A stretch of 5,022 nucleotides of DNA from Fimbriimonadaceae bacterium (lineage in GTDB: Bacteria; Armatimonadota; Fimbriimonadia; Fimbriimonadales; Fimbriimonadaceae). Within the stretch, counting starts at the first letter, position 1; each line of letters begins with the position of its first letter. The position numbers were made by a program, and so were the translations under genes. The notes beneath the pieces were generated by a model. That model did not search any database. It saw only the letters and a program-made list of their open reading frames with translations, and was not told the origin of the DNA. The DNA lies in contig JAIBBE010000097.1 of the NCBI GenBank assembly GCA_019694835.1, positions 1 to 5,022 on the forward strand. The letters run 5' to 3'. Positions 1 through 5,022 of this stretch are shown piece by piece.

Positions 1-192
1 CTCCTCCTGTCACACGCCGAAACTTTCGCCAAGGACATTCAGTTGATGATTTGGCGGCTGGACGAGCCACCGATTCCCGCGATGGATCCGGTGCAACTCA
101 TCAGCCGTCAGTCCGGAAGCGCAACAAGGAATGGTGCTGCCGAAGATACAGCCACGCTGCCGACGCCGGCGCCGATAGAAGGGACAAAGTGA
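1..192 (+). CDS. C-terminal fragment of upstream gene, possibly CpaB/RcpC-like pilus assembly protein
   Basis: Frame 1 is open from the window edge to a TGA at 190-192, giving 63 residues that begin LLLSHAETFAKDIQLMIWRL. The segment after it (DEPPIPAMDPVQLISRQ) is followed by a low-complexity Ser/Ala/Thr/Pro tail ending PTPAPIEGTK. CpaB-like proteins of Tad operons often end with a strand-helix-strand unit followed by a short tail with a PV-x-L pattern. The fragment resembles that, but only loosely. The position immediately before a cpaE-like gene also fits CpaB. The stop codon shares one base with the next start (TGATG), so the gene belongs to the same operon and translation may be coupled. 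That a gene ends here is well supported, because the downstream gene's true start abuts its stop. The CpaB identity is a guess, since no SAF domain or signal peptide lies inside the window. Confidence 0.55.
   Translation, partial: LLLSHAETFAKDIQLMIWRLDEPPIPAMDPVQLISRQSGSATRNGAAEDTATLPTPAPIEGTK
177..184 (+). promoter_or_regulatory. Ribosome binding site of the cpaE-like gene
   Basis: AGAAGGGA lies 7 bases before the ATG at 192. It is an imperfect Shine-Dalgarno match inside the end of the upstream coding region. It supports ATG 192 over the in-frame ATG at 51, which would run through the upstream gene. The TGATG overlap means termination-reinitiation may also contribute. Confidence 0.5.
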
Positions 193-1565
193 TGCAACTG
201 AATACTGAATCACAGGTGCAACAGCCGCGAGGTGTACTGATCGCCATTACCGACCCTGTGCTACGAGAGCGCGCAGAGGCATTCATTAAGCAAGGCTGGA
301 GCATGCGGCTAGTTGGATCGACAACAACGCGGGGTGAAATTCTGGAGCTGATCAAGAGCCAGGCCCCGGATGTCTTGCTTATTAGCGACGACAATGCCAG
401 CCTCGACACAATAGAGGTGTGCCGCGAAGCACGTTATATTCATCCGCGCATAGTTCCCATCGTCTTATCTGTGAACGCACCCGACCATTCGCCAGACGAT
501 CGACAAGTGTTCTTTACGAGCGGTCGTGCGTATGACGTCATCCCAGTCGAGCCTCCGTATACCGATCTCAGGTTCCAACAGATCGCTGAGAGTGTGGCCA
601 AATCCTGCGATGATCGCGATGCCATCTTTATCGGTACTGGTGGCGGTATCGGCCGCATCATCACGCTGTTCAGCCTTAAAGGCGGTGTTGGAAAGACGTT
701 TCTTGCCATGAATCTAGCGGCGTGGCTTTGGGGGCAGGCATCACGCCAGCAGGTGGCGCTGGCTGACTTTAACTGGCTCTTTGGTGGTCTCGATTCATTC
801 ATGCACCACACGTCGCACCAGTCGATTATGGACCTTATCTCGGTGCTTGATGCCATTAGTCTGACTGAACTTGAGAGCACCGCTCAGGCGATCGCCGAGG
901 GGTTACGCATCCTTCCGGCGCCACCTGATGCTGAACGCCTTGAGTTCGCACGGGACGTGCTCGATTCCGAAATCCTGAGCAAGGATCGAGTCGCGTTCGT
1001 CGACTCGGCACTGCGAAATATTCGTGAGCAGCGGAGTGCCCAGATCGATGACGACCATATGAATGCGTTTGAGGGTCTGCTCAAGAAGGAGAAGGTCCGA
1101 GAGTTACTCGTGGCACTGGCTCATAACGCGCTTCAGTCTTTGCGCCGTCACAACGACTATATCGTGGTCGACACCAGCACACATCTGGACGATGTGGTGA
1201 TGGCAGCGCTGCGATTGTCGGATCTGATTGTACTTGTCTGTACCCCCGATGTTCCGAGCATCCGTGCGACTAAGGCAGCTTGGTCGCTCCTTGGAGAGCT
1301 TGGGATCAATCGCTCGAACATTGCGTATGTCCTCAACCGTACGTCACGCCATGCTTCTATTAAGCCAGGCGATGTGCAGAGTCTGTTTCCCGAGTGCGAG
1401 CTATTGGCGGAGATTCCTTCCGATTTTTCCAGGCTACAACCATCCTGGAATGTGGGCACGATTGCCGCGACTCCTGGCCGGCACGATACGCTCACGCAGG
1501 CGATCAGTTCGCTCGCTTCGCGAATCATCGCCCGTATCCCCGTGGCACGCGTGGAACGCACATAG
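192..1565 (+). CDS. cpaE: CpaE/TadZ-like pilus localisation ATPase (pseudo-receiver plus MinD/ParA domain)
   Basis: A protein of 457 residues. Residues about 14-130 form a receiver-like alpha/beta domain (VLIAITDP, PDVLLISDD, DVIPVEPP). Residues about 155-440 form a MinD/ParA-type ATPase. It has the deviant Walker A KGGVGKT at 163-169 with signature Lys163, the ADFNWLFGGLD switch segment at 191-201 (compare DxxxxFGxL of CpaE), LPAPPD at 241-246, and Walker B YIVVD ending at Asp327. CpaE/TadZ proteins with this two-domain layout sit in the cytoplasm at the pole or membrane and position the Tad secretion machine. The TadA homologue 43 bases downstream agrees. ATG 192 is chosen because it overlaps the upstream stop and has a Shine-Dalgarno match; the ORF extends to ATG 51, but that stretch is the upstream gene read out of frame. 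Two oddities: the receiver lacks the usual phosphoacceptor and conserved Lys, and about 50 extra residues (248-297) sit between LPAPPD and the helix before Walker B. The function assignment is strong at family level. Confidence 0.9.
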   Translation: MQLNTESQVQQPRGVLIAITDPVLRERAEAFIKQGWSMRLVGSTTTRGEILELIKSQAPDVLLISDDNASLDTIEVCREARYIHPRIVPIVLSVNAPDHSPDDRQVFFTSGRAYDVIPVEPPYTDLRFQQIAESVAKSCDDRDAIFIGTGGGIGRIITLFSLKGGVGKTFLAMNLAAWLWGQASRQQVALADFNWLFGGLDSFMHHTSHQSIMDLISVLDAISLTELESTAQAIAEGLRILPAPPDAERLEFARDVLDSEILSKDRVAFVDSALRNIREQRSAQIDDDHMNAFEGLLKKEKVRELLVALAHNALQSLRRHNDYIVVDTSTHLDDVVMAALRLSDLIVLVCTPDVPSIRATKAAWSLLGELGINRSNIAYVLNRTSRHASIKPGDVQSLFPECELLAEIPSDFSRLQPSWNVGTIAATPGRHDTLTQAISSLASRIIARIPVARVERT

Positions 1566-1594
1566 TGGAGTATACCATCTTTCCATCTACCGTC

Positions 1595-1602
1595 AGAGGA
1601 GG
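1595..1602 (+). promoter_or_regulatory. Strong ribosome binding site of the tandem tadA gene
   Basis: AGAGGAGG is followed by a 6-base spacer and ATG 1609. This near-perfect Shine-Dalgarno sequence decides the start of the tandem ATPase, whose reading frame is otherwise open back to about 1228 within cpaE. The 43-base gap 1566-1608 shows no hairpin or other signal. Confidence 0.85.
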
Positions 1603-1608
1603 CGATTT

Positions 1609-4074
1609 ATGGGCATCCTTGATCGACATGAGAATCAACCAAAGAAAGGCGTATCGTCGACCTATCAAACTAGGCGGACGACATCTGTTGCGAGCGTAAA
1701 TACTGTTGCGTCGGTTGCTCGTCGCTATCGCGATCTATTGCGACAGCAAGAAGATCTCGACCAGATTATCGCCCTGCCACATGAGGCGCGTCGTGCCTAT
1801 ATCGAAGCGGCTGTCAACCGGATGATGGCGCATGATGGCGAGGTATTTTCGAGTAAGTTCCGACTGGATCTCATCACACTCATTCTCGATGAGACGGTAG
1901 GTCTCGGGCCACTGGAAGCCCTCATGCGTGATCCAAGCGTCAGTGAGATCCTGGTCAACTGGATCGGCCGACCAGATAGCGAGTCGGAGGGCTTTGCACG
2001 TGTATTCGTCGAACGGCATGGTCGGCTATTCCACGAGGTGGGTATTCAGTTCGAAAGCTTTGATCACCTCAAGCACATCGTCGATCGTATTGTCGCCCCA
2101 CTTGGTAGGCGTATCGACGAGAGCGTGCCAATGGTGGACGCTCGGCTTCACGACGGCAGCCGTGTCAATGTCATTATGCGGCCCATTGCCGTCGATGGGA
2201 TGGATGTGTCGATCCGCCGCTTCCGTCGGGACCCTTTCACGATGTCTGACCTGATCACAATGGGTTTGCTGACGACCGACATGGCGGACTTTCTCAAAGC
2301 CTGCGTTATCGCGCGCTGCAACATTCTTGTTGTCGGCAGCACCAGCACCGGAAAAACGACTCTGCTCAACGTTCTAGCTTCCTTCATTCCAGGATCGGAA
2401 CGTATCGTGACGATCGAAGATGCAGCTGAATTAAGCTTTTACCGTTCCCATCCTGATGTCGTAAGGACGGAAACTCGTCGTCCGAATATCGAGGGGGTTG
2501 GCGAAATCTCGGCGTGCCAACTTGTCAGCAATGCACTCCGCCAACGCCCAGATTGGATCATCATGGGCGAAGTCCGTGGTAATGAAGCCCTGGATATGCT
2601 GCAGGCCTTGAACACGGGTCATGCTGGAATGAGCAGCCTTCATGCGAATAGCCCCCGCGAAGCCTTCAATCGCCTCGCGATCCTGATCAGGCGAGCGGAT
2701 GGGGCCAAAGAACTCCCTTTGCAAGCCATTCGCGAGCAACTGGTTGGCGCCATCGATATTATCGTTCAAATTGGCCGGATGAAGGACGGCCAGCGACGAA
2801 TAGTGAGTATTGCTGAAGTGCAGGGGGTTAGCCACGAAGAGGTTGTGCTACGCGAGCTGTTTGCGTTCCATCCCAACATTGAAATAGATGGGAGTCTCGG
2901 CGGCAGCTTTACAGCTACTGGAGCTATTCCTCGACACCTCCCACGCCTCGAGCTCCACAGCGGTTCGCTGACTCACCTGTTCGAGTCGACTTATCTCCAA
3001 CAGGTCCTCGGCCCAGCAATTCTTCAAAATGAGGACATCAGCGAGATTATGGTGAACGACCCGCAGGACGTGTGGGTTGAGGAGCGCGGCCGCTTGCGTC
3101 GTGCCACAGAGGTTTTCTTTCGGGATCGCATTCATCTGCTCAATATCATTAACACCATCATTGCACCGCTCGATCGACGACTCGATGAACTTAATCCGAT
3201 GGTGGATGCACGCCTGCCCGACGATGTGCGTTTCCCTGGTGGAGGGCGTATCAATGCGCTGCTCGATCCGTTGGCAATCAAAGGCCCTGTTCTGACCATT
3301 CGCCGCTTCAGCCGTACTCGCCTGACCCTTGAGCGTCTAGTTGCCCTAGGGAGCATGACACACGAAATGGCGCGCTTTCTCCAAGCTTGTGTCCGTGCTC
3401 GTCTCAATATCATCATCTCTGGCGGAGCGGGTAGTGGCAAAACCTCCCTCCTAGGTGCGATTGCCAGCGAAATTGACCTGCAGCACGAGCGACTCATCGT
3501 TATTGAAGATACTGCGGAGCTGTTGATTGGACGTGCGGGCGACCACGTGGTTCGGCTCGAGACCCGCCCTGCGAATAGTTTTGGTGAAGGAAGGATTACT
3601 ATCAGCGACCTTGTCATTAATGCGCTCAGGATGCGCCCCGATCGCCTGGTGATTGGTGAGGTGCGCGGTCCGGAAGCGCTCTACATGCTGCAAGCCATGA
3701 ACACGGGCCATGCAGGCTCTCTTACGACGCTGCACGCGAACGCACCTGAAGAGCTTCCCGATCGCCTGGAGACGTTGGTGCTGATGGCCCGTGAGACGGA
3801 GGGTTTGACGCTGGCTGCCATTCGCCGGCAGATCTGCACTCTCAACATCATTGTCCAACAAGAACGCATGGAAGATGGAAGCCGGAAGGTCGTGTCGATC
3901 GCTGGGTTGGCAGGGTTGGACGAACGCGGCCAGGTGGTCGTCCAGGACGTTTTTCGCTTCGTACGGCAGGGAAACGCTGCCACTGGCGAAGTCCTCGGCG
4001 AGCATGTGCGAGTAGGCCCGGCAACAAGGACATTTGCGGCGCTCCGCGCACGGGGAGTCGAGTTGGAGGTCTGA
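1609..4074 (+). CDS. tadA: Tandem (double-headed) TadA/CpaF secretion ATPase
   Basis: An 821-residue protein, about twice the size of an ordinary TadA/CpaF. After an N-terminal helical region (1-84) come two consecutive VirB11-like ATPase modules. Module 1 has GLGPLEALMRDPSVSEILVN (98-117), PMVDARL (174-180), P-loop GSTSTGKTT (243-251), Asp box IVTIEDAAEL (266-275), Walker B GEVRG with Glu321, and His box GHAGMSSLHAN (337-347). It ends with the FTATGAIPRHL type tail (434-444) seen at the C-terminus of single TadA proteins. Module 2 restarts at about 463 with SEIMVN (478-483), PMVDARL (530-536), P-loop GGAGSGKTS (605-613), Asp box IVIEDTAEL (630-638), GEVRG with Glu684, and His box GHAGSLTTLHAN (700-711). 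It ends with its own short tail. TadA ATPases form cytoplasmic hexamers under the TadB/TadC platform and drive Flp pilin assembly. Both modules keep the main catalytic residues. Each differs by insertions, and module 1 is the less canonical. No membrane segment or signal peptide is present. Confidence 0.93.
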   Translation: MGILDRHENQPKKGVSSTYQTRRTTSVASVNTVASVARRYRDLLRQQEDLDQIIALPHEARRAYIEAAVNRMMAHDGEVFSSKFRLDLITLILDETVGLGPLEALMRDPSVSEILVNWIGRPDSESEGFARVFVERHGRLFHEVGIQFESFDHLKHIVDRIVAPLGRRIDESVPMVDARLHDGSRVNVIMRPIAVDGMDVSIRRFRRDPFTMSDLITMGLLTTDMADFLKACVIARCNILVVGSTSTGKTTLLNVLASFIPGSERIVTIEDAAELSFYRSHPDVVRTETRRPNIEGVGEISACQLVSNALRQRPDWIIMGEVRGNEALDMLQALNTGHAGMSSLHANSPREAFNRLAILIRRADGAKELPLQAIREQLVGAIDIIVQIGRMKDGQRRIVSIAEVQGVSHEEVVLRELFAFHPNIEIDGSLGGSFTATGAIPRHLPRLELHSGSLTHLFESTYLQQVLGPAILQNEDISEIMVNDPQDVWVEERGRLRRATEVFFRDRIHLLNIINTIIAPLDRRLDELNPMVDARLPDDVRFPGGGRINALLDPLAIKGPVLTIRRFSRTRLTLERLVALGSMTHEMARFLQACVRARLNIIISGGAGSGKTSLLGAIASEIDLQHERLIVIEDTAELLIGRAGDHVVRLETRPANSFGEGRITISDLVINALRMRPDRLVIGEVRGPEALYMLQAMNTGHAGSLTTLHANAPEELPDRLETLVLMARETEGLTLAAIRRQICTLNIIVQQERMEDGSRKVVSIAGLAGLDERGQVVVQDVFRFVRQGNAATGEVLGEHVRVGPATRTFAALRARGVELEV
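1861..2988 (+). repeat. First copy of the intragenic TadA module
   Basis: Residues 85-460 of the tandem ATPase form a complete N-domain plus RecA-like ATPase and the usual TadA C-terminal tail. Equivalent landmarks in the second copy lie about 362-364 residues later (Lys249/Lys611, Glu321/Glu684, His338/His701, His345/His709). The copies are recognisably alike in protein but well diverged in DNA, so this is an old duplication or fusion rather than a recent tandem repeat. Confidence 0.9.
2995..4074 (+). repeat. Second copy of the intragenic TadA module
   Basis: Residues 463-821 repeat the module from the GP-x-L/SEIMVN segment to the end. It lacks the extended helical region that precedes module 1. 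Its P-loop and His box are the more canonical of the two (GSGKTS, GHAGSLTTLHAN). It carries a Gly-rich insertion (DDVRFPGGGRIN, 538-549) where single TadA proteins and module 1 have the short DGSRVN turn. Confidence 0.9.
4065..4070 (+). promoter_or_regulatory. Ribosome binding site of the VWA gene
   Basis: GGAGGT lies inside the last codons of the tandem ATPase gene, 6 bases before ATG 4077 and 9 before ATG 4080. It supports either start, slightly favouring 4077. The ATPase stop (4072-4074) falls between this site and the start, so translational coupling is likely. Confidence 0.8.
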
Positions 4075-4076
4075 CG

Positions 4077-4157
4077 ATGATGCGATACATTTGTAGATTG
4101 TTGGCGCTACTTGTGATCTTGATATTGTTGCCGCCTGCTGGAACGCAGGCGCAGGCG
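4077..4157 (+). other. Sec signal peptide of the VWA protein
   Basis: Residues 1-27 comprise a short basic start (two Arg), a Leu/Ile/Val-rich core, the PPAG turn and an AQA motif suitable for signal peptidase I. A cut after Ala25 is also possible. This predicts that the VWA domain acts outside the cytoplasmic membrane, unlike the two ATPases encoded before it. Confidence 0.82.
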
Positions 4158-5022
4158 ACACAGGAAGCGCCTTGTCGAGATATTGTGCTGATAATCGACC
4201 GCTCCGGAAGCATGCGTGACAATGATCCGAGTTCGCTGAGCATCGCGGCCGTGAAGCTATTTGTCGATCTGTTGGATGTCTGCGATCGCGTAGGCTTCGT
4301 GGTGATGTCGGATGCAGCACACACTCGACCATGGAATCCGCGGATGACTCGCATCAAAGAGAAGAACGATATCCTCAATCTCAAAAAGGAGATTCAGAAG
4401 CTGGCCAGTGAGCCGCTCGGCGAAGAAACACATATGGGCACCGCCCTGGAGTATGCCTACACTTTGCTTGAGACAACAGTGGCCGATGCACGCGGGCCGA
4501 ATCAGGAGCAGTTCGTCCTGCTTCTCACAGACGGACTTCCAACCGGCGATAAGCAGCGCGAGCGCATTCATGATGTCATTGCTCGGTTTCAGGAGCGTGG
4601 TTACCGAAAGATCTTTGCTGTTGCGCTTGGCGCTGGAGCCGATGTGTCGTACCTGCAGCAGGCAATCACCCAACCGACAGATGGGAAGACGTTTACCGCC
4701 ACGCCTGAGGAACTCATCAACCGTTATCTCGACATCTATACCCTGCTTGGTGACGACCGCTTCGTTGATCGAATCGTTATCCCATCGAATACACTGACGC
4801 CGCTCGCGACAGTACATCCTGATCAACTCCTTTCCCAGATCAGCGTCGTGGTTCCGGGAGTCGAACGACTTCCCGACAAAACGGAAGTCAATATCAGGAT
4901 CCGGCAGCTCTATGCCCCTGAAGGCCACAATATCGCCGAGCCGGAGTATGAGCGCACAGTACATCGGGGTGCCGAGGAAGAGTACACACTTTATATCGTT
5001 CCCAAAGAAGCACAGGTCGGAC
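4077..5022 (+). CDS. Secreted VWA-domain protein of the pilus operon (3' end beyond window)
   Basis: The first 315 residues are visible and the frame is still open at the window edge. The N-terminus is a classic signal peptide: MMRYICR, a hydrophobic run at about 8-18, then GTQAQA with probable cleavage after Ala27. There is no lipobox. Residues about 34-215 form a von Willebrand A domain: DIVLIIDRSGSM gives the MIDAS DxSxS (Asp41, Ser43, Ser45), GEETHMGTAL gives Thr118, and VLLLTDG gives Asp152. The metal site therefore looks complete. Residues about 225-315 look strand-rich, without a membrane segment so far. VWA domains bind protein ligands through a divalent metal, and secreted VWA proteins occur in several Tad-type loci as adhesion or assembly factors. 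Its start is 3 bases after the ATPase stop, with a good Shine-Dalgarno sequence, so it is in the same operon. The remainder could carry a membrane anchor or further domains. The VWA call is firm; the exact role is inferred from context. Confidence 0.9.
   Translation, partial: MMRYICRLLALLVILILLPPAGTQAQATQEAPCRDIVLIIDRSGSMRDNDPSSLSIAAVKLFVDLLDVCDRVGFVVMSDAAHTRPWNPRMTRIKEKNDILNLKKEIQKLASEPLGEETHMGTALEYAYTLLETTVADARGPNQEQFVLLLTDGLPTGDKQRERIHDVIARFQERGYRKIFAVALGAGADVSYLQQAITQPTDGKTFTATPEELINRYLDIYTLLGDDRFVDRIVIPSNTLTPLATVHPDQLLSQISVVVPGVERLPDKTEVNIRIRQLYAPEGHNIAEPEYERTVHRGAEEEYTLYIVPKEAQVG

Noticed and set aside
51..191. Longer start for the CpaE-like protein at ATG 51
   Set aside because: This stretch is the C-terminal part of the upstream gene in another frame. 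Its translation is Arg/Cys-rich and unlike a CpaE N-terminus, and ATG 192 overlaps the upstream stop and has a Shine-Dalgarno match.
1228..1608. Longer start for the tandem ATPase inside cpaE
   Set aside because: The 127 extra residues are an out-of-frame reading of the MinD-like domain. AGAGGAGG at 1595-1602 places the start at 1609.
121..4030. Shared 10-mer gcaacaagga at 121 and 4021
   Set aside because: Flanking bases do not extend the match and both copies lie inside coding sequence, so it is likely chance.
888..4289. GCGATCGC octamers as cyanobacterial HIP1 repeats
   Set aside because: There are only two copies, and the gene content does not point to a cyanobacterium. They are better seen as part of the general CGATCG excess.
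3451..4332. Long open frame of 293 residues on the - strand
   Set aside because: It lies antisense to strongly conserved TadA motifs and the VWA start. Its composition is odd and no recognisable domain is seen, so it is a shadow of the + strand genes.
4257..4964. Open frame of 235 residues on the - strand
   Set aside because: It is fully antisense to the VWA domain and its following region, which have clear MIDAS motifs in the + frame. No domain or ribosome binding site of its own was recognised.

Overview
The window reads as part of a bacterial Tad/Flp-type pilus (tight adherence) operon. All genes are on the + strand and packed almost end to end. The organism is probably a Chloroflexota bacterium of the Chloroflexus/Roseiflexus type. 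This is an inference from moderate-to-high GC content, the CpaB-CpaE-TadA-like gene order, the style of the CpaB-like C-terminus, and a secreted von Willebrand A (VWA) protein next to the pilus ATPase. No rRNA or other phylogenetic marker is present to confirm it.

Layout: (1) bases 1-192 hold the C-terminal 63 residues of an upstream gene, possibly a CpaB/RcpC-like protein. (2) Bases 192-1565 encode a CpaE/TadZ-like protein: a degenerate receiver domain followed by a MinD/ParA-type ATPase with an extra segment of about 50 residues. Its start codon overlaps the upstream stop (TGATG). (3) Bases 1609-4074 encode an 821-residue protein containing two complete TadA/CpaF (VirB11-like) secretion ATPases in tandem, each with its own P-loop, Asp box, Walker B and His box. 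(4) Bases 4077 to the window end encode the first 315 residues of a secreted VWA-domain protein with a signal peptide and an intact MIDAS metal site; it is cut by the window edge.

In Tad systems, CpaE/TadZ acts as the polar localisation factor and TadA as the cytoplasmic ATPase that drives pilin assembly and retraction. CpaB is an envelope component near the secretin or outer layer, and VWA proteins are extracytoplasmic adhesion or assembly factors. The close spacing and good ribosome binding sites suggest co-transcription from a promoter upstream of the window. No promoter, terminator, RNA gene, mobile element or CRISPR array was seen.

The main item of interest is the tandem TadA fusion. 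Its two halves are diverged, and each carries its own insertion. The first half has an atypical P-loop and a His box one residue short. This suggests a pseudo-hexameric ring of three two-headed chains with non-equivalent sites, rather than the usual six identical subunits.
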